A stretch of DNA of 64,000 bases, taken from assembly GCF_004365355.1 (NCBI RefSeq), contig NZ_SODP01000001.1, positions 2,879,399-2,943,398 on the forward strand. Reading direction: 5' to 3'. This document shows positions 9,419 to 18,208 of this stretch, one piece after another. The position numbers were made by a program, and so were the translations under genes. This DNA comes from Kribbella pratensis (GTDB lineage: Bacteria > Actinomycetota > Actinomycetes > Propionibacteriales > Kribbellaceae). The notes under the pieces were generated by a model. That model made no database searches, was not told where the DNA came from, and was given only the letters and a program-made list of their open reading frames with translations. Positions within the stretch are counted from its first letter, which is position 1. Each line of letters begins with the position of its first letter.

Positions 9419-10372
9419 ATGTCTGGCACACACTCCTCGACCGAGGTTCGTCAGTCCGGGATGTTGGAGACCGGTGACGGCAACCGTGTCTACTGGGAGG
9501 AGCGCGGGAATCCGGATGGCAAGCCGGCGCTCATCGTTCATGGCGGACCCGGTGGCGGCAGTCCATCCGGTACGCCGAAGTTGTTCGATCCGGAGCGGTA
9601 TCGGATCATCCTGTTCGATCAAAGGGGCTGCGGACGCAGCACCCCTCATGCGAGTGAGCTCGCAACGGACATGTCGCTCAACACCACCGAGCACCTGCTG
9701 CGCGACATGGAACAGCTACGTGCGCAGCTCGAGGTTGAACGGTGGTTGCTCTTCGGCGGTTCGTGGGGATCGGCGCTGTCAGTCGCGTATGCCGAACGGC
9801 ATCCCGAACGCGTGTCGGAGATGGTGCTGCCCGCGTTCTGGCTGATGGGCCGCGCGGAGGTCGACTGGCTGTATCGCGGCGGGGTCGCACAACTGTTCCC
9901 AGCGGAGTGGGAGCGGTTCCGCAACGACGTCACCGAGCCTGGAGACGTTGTCGCTGCCTACGTGACGCTGATGAACGACCCCGATGTGCAGGTGCGATCC
10001 AGGGCGGCGCTCAACTGGTCGGCCTGGGAGGACGCTGTCCTGTCCCTGGAGCTCCACGGCAAACCGGCACCCTTCAGCGACCGCGCCTCGGCCGACCTGC
10101 TGGCCTTCGCACGGATCTGCGCCCATTACGCGACCCACGACGGCTGGTTCGACGACGGGGCTTTGCTTCGCGGCGCCGAAATCCTGGCAGGCATCCCAGG
10201 GGTGATCATCCACGGACGGCTCGATCTGAGCTGTCCGTTCGACGCCGCGTGGAAGTTCGCTCAAGCCTGGCCGAGCGCCGAACTGGTTACCTTCGCCGAC
10301 GCAGGCCACAAAGGCAGTCCCGCGATGCATGAGTACGTGCGCAACACGGTGGCCCGGTTCGCCGGCCTCTAA
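9419..10372 (+). CDS. pip: Prolyl aminopeptidase (proline iminopeptidase, S33)
   Basis: Alpha/beta-hydrolase peptidase that releases N-terminal proline from peptides in the cytoplasm. It is 317 residues, the usual length. HGGPGGG (41-47) forms the oxyanion region typical of S33, DQRGCGRS (67-74) is the family signature, and GGSWGS places the nucleophile at Ser115. Near the C-terminus GRLDLSCP supplies the acidic residue and ADAGHKGS the catalytic His. The start is supported by GGAGGGG about 5 nt before the ATG. The end overlaps by 4 bp the convergent acetyltransferase gene. Confidence 0.92.
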   Translation: MSGTHSSTEVRQSGMLETGDGNRVYWEERGNPDGKPALIVHGGPGGGSPSGTPKLFDPERYRIILFDQRGCGRSTPHASELATDMSLNTTEHLLRDMEQLRAQLEVERWLLFGGSWGSALSVAYAERHPERVSEMVLPAFWLMGRAEVDWLYRGGVAQLFPAEWERFRNDVTEPGDVVAAYVTLMNDPDVQVRSRAALNWSAWEDAVLSLELHGKPAPFSDRASADLLAFARICAHYATHDGWFDDGALLRGAEILAGIPGVIIHGRLDLSCPFDAAWKFAQAWPSAELVTFADAGHKGSPAMHEYVRNTVARFAGL

Positions 10373-11157
10373 GCCGGTTTGTGCACGTACGGCGTGGTTG
10401 TGGTGACCGCGAGGAAGCCGAGGCGCTGCAGGATCGGGGAGCTGTCGTCGGAGGCGTCGACGTGGAGGTACTTGTAGCCGAGCTCGACGGCACGAGCGGC
10501 GCGTACTGCGACGAGCGCCTTGTAGATGCCCTTGCCGCGCCACTCGGCGAGCGTCGACCCGCCCCACAGGCCGGTGAACTCGGTGCCCTTCTTGTACACG
10601 GCCCAGGCGGCGGAGACCACCTGACCGTCGACCTCGGCGACGAAGATGTCGGTGCCGCTCGCGTGCCGGCGTACCAGGTCGTCGGCCAGCCAGGACCAGT
10701 CGTCGTTCCACACGGTCGACTCCATCGCGGCGATCCGCTCGAAGTCGGCGCGGTCGGAGACCAGGCGGATCGTGACGCCGTCGACCGCGTCACGGCCGCG
10801 GAGGCGCTCGGCGATGTCGGCGCTCTCGGCGACGAGCACGGTCTCCTGCTCCTCGGGCTCGAACCCGGCGGCGCGCAGCCGGTCCGGCAGGTCGGCGGGC
10901 CGGTCGTGACCGCGGAGCTTCCATTCGACCGCCTGGCCCTTGGCCGCGAAGTAGTCGCGCTGGCGGGCGATCAGCGCGTCGATCTCGGCGCTGTCGAGAC
11001 CGTCGAGCGTGCGATAGCTGACGAACCCGCGGCTCGGGTACTCGACCCGGATCACCGGGCCGTCCATGCTCGTCGGCACGTCCGCGCTCTCACTGGTTCC
11101 GCGCAGTTGGTCGTCGTACACAGCGAGCAACTGCTCGCGCTTCGAGGCATCAGTCAC
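10369..11157 (-). CDS. GNAT-family N-acetyltransferase
   Basis: Acetyltransferase of 262 residues, likely a two-lobed GNAT. The acetyl-CoA motif EWRGKGIYKALVAVRAARA (RGKGIY loop) sits in the C-terminal half, followed by ELGYKYLHVDASDDSSPILQRLGF, the standard final strand and helix. The N-terminal half (SRGFVSYRTLDG...) resembles a degenerate GNAT lobe. The start is taken as GTG 11157 because it overlaps as GTGA the stop of the small gene 11154-11327, suggesting coupled translation. Substrate unknown. Confidence 0.82.
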   Translation of the reverse strand: MTDASKREQLLAVYDDQLRGTSESADVPTSMDGPVIRVEYPSRGFVSYRTLDGLDSAEIDALIARQRDYFAAKGQAVEWKLRGHDRPADLPDRLRAAGFEPEEQETVLVAESADIAERLRGRDAVDGVTIRLVSDRADFERIAAMESTVWNDDWSWLADDLVRRHASGTDIFVAEVDGQVVSAAWAVYKKGTEFTGLWGGSTLAEWRGKGIYKALVAVRAARAVELGYKYLHVDASDDSSPILQRLGFLAVTTTTPYVHKPA

Positions 11158-11327
11158 GAAAGGACTCTGACACGCGATCGGATCACCCACCAACTGCGAC
11201 GACGCTCGGGAGTCGCGCTGCTGTCCGTACGGCGACGGCGGCCGGCGCGCTCGCTCAGGCCGTGCTTGTTGTCGCGGTTGTCGTTGGCGAAGTGGCTCAG
11301 CGAGACCATCAGGTTCAGCGGTTCCAT
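11154..11327 (-). CDS. Small basic protein of 57 residues, unrecognised
   Basis: A short gene likely to be missed by length cut-offs. It runs from ATG 11327 to TGA 11154-11156. GGAGG is placed 8 nt before the ATG, one of the better ribosome sites in this part of the window. The product begins MEPLNLMVSLSHFANDNRDN and becomes strongly basic (AGRRRRT, ERRRSWW) with two adjacent tryptophans near the end. The N-terminal 20 residues could form an amphipathic helix. Its stop codon overlaps the GTG of the acetyltransferase, so translation of the pair is likely coupled. It could be a leader peptide controlling the acetyltransferase or a small functional protein. No function is claimed. Confidence 0.65.
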   Translation of the reverse strand: MEPLNLMVSLSHFANDNRDNKHGLSERAGRRRRTDSSATPERRRSWWVIRSRVRVLS

Positions 11328-11401
11328 GGGTCCGTCCTCCAGGATCTTCGGCGCTTACACCCAGAGGTCGGAGCCGGCGGGCTCAGATTGACATGACGCG
11401 G

Positions 11402-11896
11402 CTAGAAATCTTTCTCGGTGATGAGAACCAGCTGCCGCAGCAGGTCGTCGAGCCGGGTGCGGTCAGCGGCCGGCAGCTGGTGGACCAGCTCCTCCTCGAC
11501 CCGGCTGATATCGCCGATGGCACGCTCCCAGAGGTCGCTCCCGGACCGGGTGAGCGTCGCGACGACCTTGCGCCGGTCGTCGCGGTCGTGCGCACGCTCG
11601 ATGAACCCACGCCGCTCCAGCGCATCAAGACGATTGGTCAGCGCCGCCGCGGACATCCCGAGCTGCTTGGCCAACCCACCTGGCGTCTCCCGGTACGGCG
11701 TACCGCCGCGGCGGAGCATATGGAGGGTCTTGAACTCCCACAACTGCAGCCCGTACTCCGCAAGCACGGCCTCCCGCCGGCGTTCGAGGTACCGCGTCAG
11801 GACCTGCATGCGGACCGTGATCCCTTCGACCTCAGGATCCAGCCCTGGCAACTGACCGGCCCAGAGCTCGACATGAGCATCCACAAAGTCCTTCAC
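11402..11896 (-). CDS. MarR-family transcriptional regulator
   Basis: Dimeric winged-helix DNA-binding protein of 164 residues. The core is LQLWEFKTLHMLRRGG, then GGLAKQLGMSAAALTNRLDALERRGFIER (recognition helix) and the wing HDRDDRRKVVATLTRSG, the DxRRxxxxLT signature of MarR. Flanking helices form the dimer interface. It starts with GTG 11896 immediately after the probable promoter, with no ribosome site, consistent with a leaderless message. The gene is divergent from a TPR protein; a perfect palindrome between them is its probable operator, so it likely represses itself and the neighbour. The inducer is unknown. Confidence 0.9.
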   Translation of the reverse strand: MKDFVDAHVELWAGQLPGLDPEVEGITVRMQVLTRYLERRREAVLAEYGLQLWEFKTLHMLRRGGTPYRETPGGLAKQLGMSAAALTNRLDALERRGFIERAHDRDDRRKVVATLTRSGSDLWERAIGDISRVEEELVHQLPAADRTRLDDLLRQLVLITEKDF

Positions 11897-11900
11897 CCAT

Positions 11901-11954
11901 CTAATCTTTCAGCCGCTGAAGGTTAGTTGTCAAATATTTCGACGTCGAAATACT
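11901..11954. promoter_or_regulatory. Divergent promoters with MarR-type palindrome
   Basis: TATTTCGACGTCGAAATA (11935-11952) is a perfect 18-bp palindrome in unusually AT-rich DNA. A second, imperfect inverted repeat around TTCAGCCGCTGAA lies at 11901-11926. For the plus strand, TTGTCA (11927-11932) and AATACT (11949-11954) with a 16-nt spacer end 9 nt before the ATG at 11964. For the minus strand TTGACA (11933-11928) serves the MarR gene. The palindrome covers the plus-strand spacer and -10 region, so a bound MarR dimer would block transcription. Confidence 0.65.
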
Positions 11955-11963
11955 CTCTTCGGC

Positions 11964-12740
11964 ATGAGCCAGCTCGCAGCTGTAGACGTCGTCACCGCCG
12001 CCACTCACCTCATGCGCGCCGGCCAGTGGTCCGCCGCCACCGCGCTCCTGAACGCCGCCGACCCCGACGATCCGACCGAGCACCTGGCCCTCGCGCTGGC
12101 CCGGGCCGAGGTCGCGACAGACCAGGACTTCGCTCAACAGACCAACCACGCCCCCGCGGCCCTGGCCGCAGTTGAAGCTCTCGCAGCTCAGTCGTGGGAT
12201 CTCGCGATGCTGAAACTCCGGAAGGACTATTCGACCGCCCTGTTCGGCTCACGCGCCGACGACGGAGATCTCGCGGAGCGCGCCCGACAGCTGATCGCCG
12301 ACGCGCCTGACGATGCCCGCCGAGGAGCCGTCACGTTCTACGCGGGTGTGATGGCGGACAACCTCTACAACCAGTCAGAGGACGCGTTTGCGCACTACAC
12401 AACGGCGTACCAACTGGGCGAGGAGGCAGGCGACGAGCTGCTGATGTCGCTCGCGCTCAGGCATCTCGGCGACCACGCACACACTGCGGGCGACCTGGCG
12501 CTGGCGAGACAACACTGGGAGCGATCGACCGAGCTGCGGCAGAAGGTCGGGCATCTGCTCGGAGCACTGGCTCAGCAGACGTTGCTCGCCGTGCTGCTGC
12601 GCGATGAAGGCGACATCGCGGGCTCGCAAGCACTGGCGGCCGAGGTCAACCGCTGGGCGACGCAGGTGGATCTGAAGTTCATCGTCCAGGAGACGGCTGG
12701 CCTAATGGCAGACCGAACGCAGCAGGCACCCCCGCGCTGA
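11964..12740 (+). CDS. TPR-like helical repeat protein
   Basis: Cytoplasmic protein of 258 residues made of paired helices. TPR-like units are visible at ALRHLGDHAHTAGDLALARQHWERSTELRQKVGHLLGALAQQTLLAVLLRDEGDIAGSQALAAE (about residues 165-235), and a weaker unit at the N-terminus (AATHLMRAGQWSAATALLNAA). No catalytic domain is present, so it is probably a protein-interaction partner. It is divergent from and probably controlled by the MarR regulator. The 3' end overlaps the convergent DUF2071 gene by 62 bp, which is unusually long for a convergent overlap. The exact role is not known. Confidence 0.72.
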   Translation: MSQLAAVDVVTAATHLMRAGQWSAATALLNAADPDDPTEHLALALARAEVATDQDFAQQTNHAPAALAAVEALAAQSWDLAMLKLRKDYSTALFGSRADDGDLAERARQLIADAPDDARRGAVTFYAGVMADNLYNQSEDAFAHYTTAYQLGEEAGDELLMSLALRHLGDHAHTAGDLALARQHWERSTELRQKVGHLLGALAQQTLLAVLLRDEGDIAGSQALAAEVNRWATQVDLKFIVQETAGLMADRTQQAPPR

Positions 12741-13398
12741 AGGCGACATGGTCCGGCGGCCGACCCGGAGGCACCAGACCGACGGATTTCAGCAAGGCAT
12801 CTGCGTCCAGCGAGGTAAGCGTCGCGGAGTGCAGGATCCAGGGAGGGTGCTCGTTGGGCAGGTACCAGGTGCGGCCGGCGCGCTCGATGTGCAGACCCCA
12901 GCGGGCGGTGAGGAAGTCTTCAAGCGGTCCGACAGGCAAGCGCTCCCCCAGTGAGATCCCCACAGCCGACTCGATCCCACGCAATCTCGACGTGTAGGTG
13001 TGGTGGTTGCCGTCGCGCACGTGACTCATGCGGGCCCACCGATACGGCAGCCCGAAGACAGTCCGCGCCGCGGCGACCACCGCCAGCCGGTTCGCGTCGA
13101 GGCTGAGGAACACGACACCACGGCGACCGGTCTCGTCGATCGAGTAGAGCCGGATGTTCGTCTCCAGGAACGAGCCGAAGTACGGCACGCCCGGACCGCG
13201 CGGCAACCCGGTGTCGACCATGCGGAACGGCACCAGACCGACGTACGTGCGTCCCTCAAAGGTGTCCGGACGCGTTCCCGGCGGGAAGAAGTGCGCGACG
13301 TCGGCCGGCTCGACGGCCCAATGCAGGAACGACAGATCGAGCCACCGCTGCCGCAGGATCCGCGGCCGCCGCAGCGCGGGCGCCGCCGGCCAGGCCAT
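12679..13398 (-). CDS. YqjF-like protein, DUF2071
   Basis: Uncharacterised family protein of 239 residues. The DUF2071 pattern is clear: RQRWLDLSFLHWAVEPADVAHFFPPGTRPDTFEGRTYVGLVPFRM at the N-terminus, FLETNIRLYSIDETGRRGVVFLSLDANRL in the middle, and the FLTARWGLH segment toward the end, as in B. subtilis YqjF. The family is related in fold to acetoacetate decarboxylase, but catalytic activity here is not established. Its 3' end overlaps the TPR gene by 62 bp. The start ATG lies 10 bp downstream of the stop of the preceding small gene, so the two may share a transcript. Confidence 0.85.
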   Translation of the reverse strand: MAWPAAPALRRPRILRQRWLDLSFLHWAVEPADVAHFFPPGTRPDTFEGRTYVGLVPFRMVDTGLPRGPGVPYFGSFLETNIRLYSIDETGRRGVVFLSLDANRLAVVAAARTVFGLPYRWARMSHVRDGNHHTYTSRLRGIESAVGISLGERLPVGPLEDFLTARWGLHIERAGRTWYLPNEHPPWILHSATLTSLDADALLKSVGLVPPGRPPDHVAFSAGVPAAFGLPLGQPSPGR

Positions 13399-13408
13399 GT
13401 CGCCGTCG

Positions 13409-13729
13409 TTACCCGGCGGTCGGACGGACCTCGCAGGTCGGCCGCCCGTCGTTCAGTTCGCACACGATGTACGCCGTACTCCCGGACTCGGCCGGCTTCC
13501 ACGGCATCACCGCATCGCCGGCGAGCAACGCGTCGAGCGTCTGCAGCTCGGGGTCACGCTGCTCGGCGTGGTGGTGATATCCCGCCGCACCCAACGCCAA
13601 CGCGATCGACATCCCGAGCAGGTTCACCTCGTTCGGCCCGTCCGGCACGGTCGCACCCTCCACCGGCTCCAACTTGATGCCGTGGTCCGGAACCTCCACG
13701 ATCTGCGCGGTGTACTTTCCAGCACTCAT
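13409..13729 (-). CDS. Hypothetical protein, 106 residues
   Basis: Not recognised. The product begins MSAGKYTAQIVEVPDHGIKLEPVEG and is soluble, without signal peptide or membrane segment. Features seen are a HHH cluster (AAGYHHHAEQ, about residue 51), a middle NLLGMSIALALGAAG helix and a C-terminal half with STAYIVCELNDGRPTCEV, two cysteines 10 residues apart. It is followed after 10 bp by the DUF2071 gene on the same strand, so co-transcription is likely. Supported as a gene by position, strand continuity and coding-like composition only. Confidence 0.6.
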   Translation of the reverse strand: MSAGKYTAQIVEVPDHGIKLEPVEGATVPDGPNEVNLLGMSIALALGAAGYHHHAEQRDPELQTLDALLAGDAVMPWKPAESGSTAYIVCELNDGRPTCEVRPTAG

Positions 13730-13788
13730 AGGGCGAGCGTAACCGTAGCGGTCAGCTGGTGTCCGCTACGCCTTCTAGTGTCGGAGCC

Positions 13789-14847
13789 ATGGAGTTTCGG
13801 ACAGCGGTACCCCAGGCAGAGCTGGACGAGCTGCAGCGGCGACTGGACACGGCCCGTTGGCCGGATCAGCTGTCGGAGGCTGGTTGGTCGTACGGCGTCG
13901 AACTCGACCGGCTGCGCGAGGTCGCGGAGTACTGGCGTGCGTCGTACGACTGGCGGCAGTTCGAGAAGCGGCTGAATGCGCAGCCCCAGCACTTGACCGA
14001 GATCGACGGACAGCGCGTGCACTACATCCACCGGAAATCGTTGGGCACCCCGCTGCTTCTGCTGCATGGTTGGCCGGGCTCGAACTCCGACTTCCTGGAC
14101 CTGATCGAGCCGCTTGCGGAGGACTTCGACCTGGTCATCCCGACCATGCCCGGCTTCGGATTCTCCGGCCCGACCACAGCGACCGGCTGGGGTGTTGAGC
14201 GGATCGCGCGGGCGTGGGCGACGTTGATGGAAGAGCTCGGATACGAGCGGTACGGCGTGCACGGCTACGACTGGGGCGCGCGGATCGCGCCGGCGCTCGC
14301 GCGATTGGCGCCGGAGCGGGTGATCGGGATGCACCTGGACAGCTACCTGGCGTTTCCGCAGGGTGAGGAGCTGACGGAGGACGAGCAGCAACGGTTGAGC
14401 GGCTTGGACAGGTGGCAGGCCGAGCGGTCCGGATACGCGTCGATCCAGTCCACGCGACCACAGACCCTGGCGTACGCCTTGGTCGACTCCCCCGTGGGCC
14501 AGCTGGCCTGGAATCTCGAGTGGTACGACGACTACGGCCACCGGATCGGTGCCATCAGCAACGACAAGATCCTGGACAGCGTGACGTTGACCTGGCTGAC
14601 CGGGACCGCAGGGTCACAGGCGAGGCTCTACCGCGAGGGCCAGTCGTCGTGGGGCGCCGAGGTCGCGTGGTGCCCGGTTCGGACGGGGCTCGCGGTGTTT
14701 CCCAACGACAGCACGGTTCGCAGGCTGGTCGAGCGGGAGTTCGACGTCGTGCACTACACCGAGTTCGACCGCGGCGGCCACTTCGCGGCGGTGGAGGTCC
14801 CCGATCTGGTGATCGAGGACCTCCAGGCGTTCTTCGGAAAGCTCTAG
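13789..14847 (+). CDS. Epoxide hydrolase (EHN-type alpha/beta hydrolase)
   Basis: Soluble epoxide hydrolase of 352 residues. The N-terminal EHN domain ([25 protein letters not shown] ... [17 protein letters not shown]) is the meander typical of microsomal-type enzymes. HGWPGS forms the oxyanion turn, GYDWGARI supplies the nucleophilic Asp, and [13 protein letters not shown] near the end carries the catalytic His. The enzyme hydrolyses epoxides to diols through an ester intermediate. ATG 13789 is preferred over a GTG 30 nt upstream because TAGTGT (13776-13781) sits 7 nt before it as a leaderless -10 box. The last 4 bp overlap the convergent sugar operon's final gene. Confidence 0.9.
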   Translation: MEFRTAVPQAELDELQRRLDTARWPDQLSEAGWSYGVELDRLREVAEYWRASYDWRQFEKRLNAQPQHLTEIDGQRVHYIHRKSLGTPLLLLHGWPGSNSDFLDLIEPLAEDFDLVIPTMPGFGFSGPTTATGWGVERIARAWATLMEELGYERYGVHGYDWGARIAPALARLAPERVIGMHLDSYLAFPQGEELTEDEQQRLSGLDRWQAERSGYASIQSTRPQTLAYALVDSPVGQLAWNLEWYDDYGHRIGAISNDKILDSVTLTWLTGTAGSQARLYREGQSSWGAEVAWCPVRTGLAVFPNDSTVRRLVEREFDVVHYTEFDRGGHFAAVEVPDLVIEDLQAFFGKL

Positions 14848-15845
14848 GACGAGAACGCCGCGTCGAACGATGCGGTCGGTGCGTCGAAGGCGAGCGAGCG
14901 GACGAACTGGACCGCTTCCGCGGCGCCGACCAGGCGGTCCATGCCGGCGTCTTCCCACTCGACCGAGATCGGGCCGTCGTACCCGATCGTGTTGAGCATC
15001 CGGAAGCACGCCTCCCACGGGACATCCCCGTGGCCGGTCGAGACGAAGTCCCAACCGCGCCGCGGGTCACCCCAGGCGAGGTGCGAACCCATCCGCCCGT
15101 TACGGCCGTTGCCGACCTGACGCTTGGCGTCCTTGCAGTCGACGTGGTAGATCCGGTCCTTGAAGTCCCACAGGAACCCGACCGGGTCGAGGTCCTGCCA
15201 GACGAAGTGCGACGGGTCCCAGTTCAGCCCGAACGCCGGCCGGTGCCCGATGGCCTCGAGCGTCCGGGTCGTCGACCAGTAGTCGTACGCGATCTCCGAC
15301 GGGTGCACCTCGTGGGCGAACTTCACGCCCACCTCGTCGAACACGTCGAGGATCGGGTTCCACCGGTCCGCGAAGTCCTGGTACCCGGCCTCGAGCATCG
15401 CCGGCGGCACCGGCGGGAACATCGCGACCGTCTTCCAGATCGACGACCCGGTGAACCCGACCACGACATCGACGCCGAGCGCACGCGCGGCCCGGGCGGT
15501 GGTCTTCATCTCCTCGGCCGCCCGCTGCCGGACCCCCTCCGGATCACCGTCGCCCCAGATGTGCGCGGGCAGGATCGCCTGGTGCCGCTGGTCGATCGGA
15601 TCGTCGCAGACCGCCTGCCCGAGCAGGTGGTTGGAGATCGTCCACACCTTCAGGTTGTTCTTCTCCAGGATGTCCAGACGGTCCTGGACGTACGCCGGAT
15701 CCTCGGCAGCACGCCGTACGTCGAGATGGTCGCCCCAGCAGGCGATCTCGAGACCTTCGTAGCCCCACGAGGCCGCCAGCCGGGCCACCTCCTCGAACGG
15801 GAGGTCGGCCCACTGCCCGGTGAACAACGTGATCGGTCGAGCCAT
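14844..15845 (-). CDS. Sugar phosphate isomerase/epimerase, xylose isomerase-like TIM barrel
   Basis: Last gene of the long sugar operon, 333 residues. It has the AP-endonuclease-2/xylose-isomerase-like barrel: [16 protein letters not shown] near residue 30, [38 protein letters not shown], and [11 protein letters not shown] at the C-terminus provide the metal-binding Glu/Asp/His residues at the strand ends. Such enzymes isomerise or epimerise free or oxidised sugars and inositols. It follows xylA by 12 bp. Together with the Gfo/Idh/MocA dehydrogenase it could act on an oxidised sugar; the exact substrate is inferred only from context. Confidence 0.85.
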   Translation of the reverse strand: MARPITLFTGQWADLPFEEVARLAASWGYEGLEIACWGDHLDVRRAAEDPAYVQDRLDILEKNNLKVWTISNHLLGQAVCDDPIDQRHQAILPAHIWGDGDPEGVRQRAAEEMKTTARAARALGVDVVVGFTGSSIWKTVAMFPPVPPAMLEAGYQDFADRWNPILDVFDEVGVKFAHEVHPSEIAYDYWSTTRTLEAIGHRPAFGLNWDPSHFVWQDLDPVGFLWDFKDRIYHVDCKDAKRQVGNGRNGRMGSHLAWGDPRRGWDFVSTGHGDVPWEACFRMLNTIGYDGPISVEWEDAGMDRLVGAAEAVQFVRSLAFDAPTASFDAAFSS

Positions 15846-15857
15846 GTCGTCTACTCC

Positions 15858-17018
15858 TTACCGGACGCCGAGGAGGTGTTCCATCGCCAACTGGTCCAGA
15901 CGTTCGAACCCGAGACCGCGGTTGCCCAGCGCATCCGGGTCGTACGACGCACCGCGGAGGTCGGCCAGCGATTCGCCTTCGGCCAGCGTCGGCTCGTTCA
16001 GCTCCGCAACCCGCGCCGCCGCGAGTGCTTCGGCGACCTCCGGGTCGGCACGGAACGCGTTGACCTTCTCGCGCAGGATCAGGTAGTTCCGCATACAACC
16101 GCGCGCGGTCTCCCAGACGCCGTCCTCGTCCTCGGTCCGCGGCGGCTTGTAGTCGAAGTGGATGTGCCCGTCGTACGCCGGGTAGCGCCCCGACCCCTGC
16201 AGTACGTCGACCGTCCAGAACGCCTCACGCAGGTTGCCGGCGCCGAACCGCAGGTCCTGGTCGAACCGCGGACCGTGCTGTCCGTTGAGGTCGATGTGGT
16301 ACAGCTTCCCGTGCCACAACGCCTGCGCGATGCCGTGCGCGTAGTTCAGCGACGCCATCTGCTCGTGCCCGACCTCGGGGTTGATGCCGACCAGTTCCGG
16401 GTCGGCGAGATCGTTGATGAAGGCAATCGCATGGCCGATCGAGGGCAGCAGGATGTCGCCGCGCGGCTCGTTCGGCTTCGGCTCGATCGCGAAGCGGATG
16501 TTGTACCCCTGCTCGCGGACGTACGCGCAGAGCAGGTCCATCGACTCCTTGTACCGGTCCAGCGCGGCCCGCACGTCCTTCGAGCCACCGGACTCCGCAC
16601 CTTCACGACCGCCCCACAGCACGTACGTCGTCGCGCCCAGCTCGGCGGCCAGATCGACGTTGCGCAGCACCTTCGCCAACGCGTAGCGCCGTACCTGGCG
16701 GTCGTTGGCGGTCAGGCCGCCGTCCTTGAAGACGGGGTGGCTGAACAGGTTCGTGGTCATCATCTCGACGCCCATGCCCGTGTCGGCGAGCGCCTTCGTG
16801 AAGCGCTCGAGCACCTGGCCGCGAGTGCTGTCATCGGGTACGACGTCGTCGTCGTGGAACGTGACCGCCGCGGCGCCCAGTTCCGCGAGCTTCTCGACGG
16901 CGTGGACCGGGTCCATCGCCGGGCGCACCGCCGTACCGAACACGTCGACGCCCTGCCAACCGACCGTCCACAGACCGAACGAGAACTTGTCGTCCTTGGT
17001 CGGGGTAAAGCTGTTCAT
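15858..17018 (-). CDS. xylA: Xylose isomerase
   Basis: Cytoplasmic metal-dependent enzyme converting D-xylose to D-xylulose (and glucose to fructose). It is 386 residues, matching the class I actinobacterial enzymes. The start is ATG 17018 with AGGAG 8 nt upstream; a longer in-frame reading is not used. [21 protein letters not shown] (catalytic His), [23 protein letters not shown] (metal-bridging Glu and Lys), [10 protein letters not shown] and [21 protein letters not shown] are all present and intact. The start overlaps the dehydrogenase stop as ATGA. Position in a ROK/ABC operon makes pentose catabolism the likely role. Confidence 0.95.
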   Translation of the reverse strand: MNSFTPTKDDKFSFGLWTVGWQGVDVFGTAVRPAMDPVHAVEKLAELGAAAVTFHDDDVVPDDSTRGQVLERFTKALADTGMGVEMMTTNLFSHPVFKDGGLTANDRQVRRYALAKVLRNVDLAAELGATTYVLWGGREGAESGGSKDVRAALDRYKESMDLLCAYVREQGYNIRFAIEPKPNEPRGDILLPSIGHAIAFINDLADPELVGINPEVGHEQMASLNYAHGIAQALWHGKLYHIDLNGQHGPRFDQDLRFGAGNLREAFWTVDVLQGSGRYPAYDGHIHFDYKPPRTEDEDGVWETARGCMRNYLILREKVNAFRADPEVAEALAAARVAELNEPTLAEGESLADLRGASYDPDALGNRGLGFERLDQLAMEHLLGVR

Positions 17019-18178
17019 GCTGAGATCTCCTGCCATTGACGGGTTGTAGAACTGGTCTCGACCGCGGCCAGCACGCGCTGGACCTGCAGTCCGTCGGCGA
17101 ACGACGGCGCCGGATCGGTGCCCTCGGCAATCGCGGTGACGAGGTCGACGACCTGGTGGGTAAAGCCGTGCTCGTAGCCGAGCAGGTGGCCCGGCGGCCA
17201 CCACGCACCGACGTACGGGTGGTCGGGTTCGGTGGCGAGGATGCGGCGGAAGCCTGCCGTCCTCGAGTCATCTGTCGCGTCGTAGTAGTGCAGCAGGTTC
17301 ATGTCCTCGAAGTCGAAGGCCAGACTGCCGAGGCTGCCGTTGATCTCGATCCGGATCGCGTTCTTCCGGCCGGTCGCGAAGCGGGTGGCCTCGAAGACAC
17401 CGAGCGCACCGGAGCGGAACGTGGCCAGGAACACTGCAGCGTCGTCGACCGTCACCGGTCCGCGCTCGGTCCCCGCCGTACCGGCGAGACCGGAGTGTTC
17501 GGCGGCGACCGGGCGCTCCTTGACGAAGGTCTCCAGCCGGGCGCTGACCTCGCCGATCGTGTCACCGGTGATGTACTGCGTCATGTCGATGATGTGCGCG
17601 CCGATGTCACCGAGCGCACCCGACCCGGCCTTGGACTTGTCCAGCCGCCACGACAGCGGCGCCTCCGGGTCGGCGATCCAGTCCTGCAGGTACTGCGCGC
17701 GGACGTGCCGGATCGTCCCGAGCTTGCCCTCGGCAACGAGCTGGCGGGCCAGCGCGATCGCCGGCACCCGGCGGTAGGTGAACCCGACCATCGACCTGAT
17801 CCCCTTGGCCTTGGCCGCCTCGGCTGCCGCGGTCATCGCCTCGGCCTCCTCGACGGTGTTGGCCAGCGGCTTCTCGCAGAGGACGTGTTTGCCGGCCTCC
17901 AGGGCGGCGATCGCGATCTCGGCGTGGCTGTCGCCCGGCGTACACACGTCGACCAGCTGGACGTCGTCGCGGCCGAGCAGCTTGCGCCAGTCGGTCTCGG
18001 TGTCCTTCCAGCCGAGCTTCGTCGCGGCGGCCTGCACGGCCTCCGCGTTGCGGCCGCAGAGCACATTCATGGCCGGGTCCAGCGGCAGGTCGAAGAAGCG
18101 CGGCGCGCTCCGCCAGGCCTGCGAATGGGCCGCGCCCATGAACGCGTAGCCGATCAGGCCGATGCCCAGGTTCGTCAT
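17015..18178 (-). CDS. Gfo/Idh/MocA-family oxidoreductase
   Basis: NAD(P)-dependent sugar or inositol dehydrogenase of 387 residues. The N-terminal Rossmann domain starts [18 protein letters not shown] (GxxGxxxG-like, residues 6-20), followed by [36 protein letters not shown], in which EKP carries the catalytic Lys. The second half includes [21 protein letters not shown], the DxxxH motif of the family. It lies between the sugar-binding lipoprotein gene (30-bp gap) and xylA (4-bp overlap). It may oxidise the imported sugar or an isomer; the substrate is not determined by sequence. Confidence 0.9.
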   Translation of the reverse strand: MTNLGIGLIGYAFMGAAHSQAWRSAPRFFDLPLDPAMNVLCGRNAEAVQAAATKLGWKDTETDWRKLLGRDDVQLVDVCTPGDSHAEIAIAALEAGKHVLCEKPLANTVEEAEAMTAAAEAAKAKGIRSMVGFTYRRVPAIALARQLVAEGKLGTIRHVRAQYLQDWIADPEAPLSWRLDKSKAGSGALGDIGAHIIDMTQYITGDTIGEVSARLETFVKERPVAAEHSGLAGTAGTERGPVTVDDAAVFLATFRSGALGVFEATRFATGRKNAIRIEINGSLGSLAFDFEDMNLLHYYDATDDSRTAGFRRILATEPDHPYVGAWWPPGHLLGYEHGFTHQVVDLVTAIAEGTDPAPSFADGLQVQRVLAAVETSSTTRQWQEISA

Positions 18179-18208
18179 TGCTCTCCTCTTAGCTCTCGCT
18201 GTGTTTGA

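Noticed and set aside
14412..17039. An 875-codon open frame on the plus strand across the sugar operon
   Set aside because: It is antisense to well-supported minus-strand genes (epimerase, xylA) and is Arg/Val/Asp-rich with no domain. It is a high-GC shadow frame.
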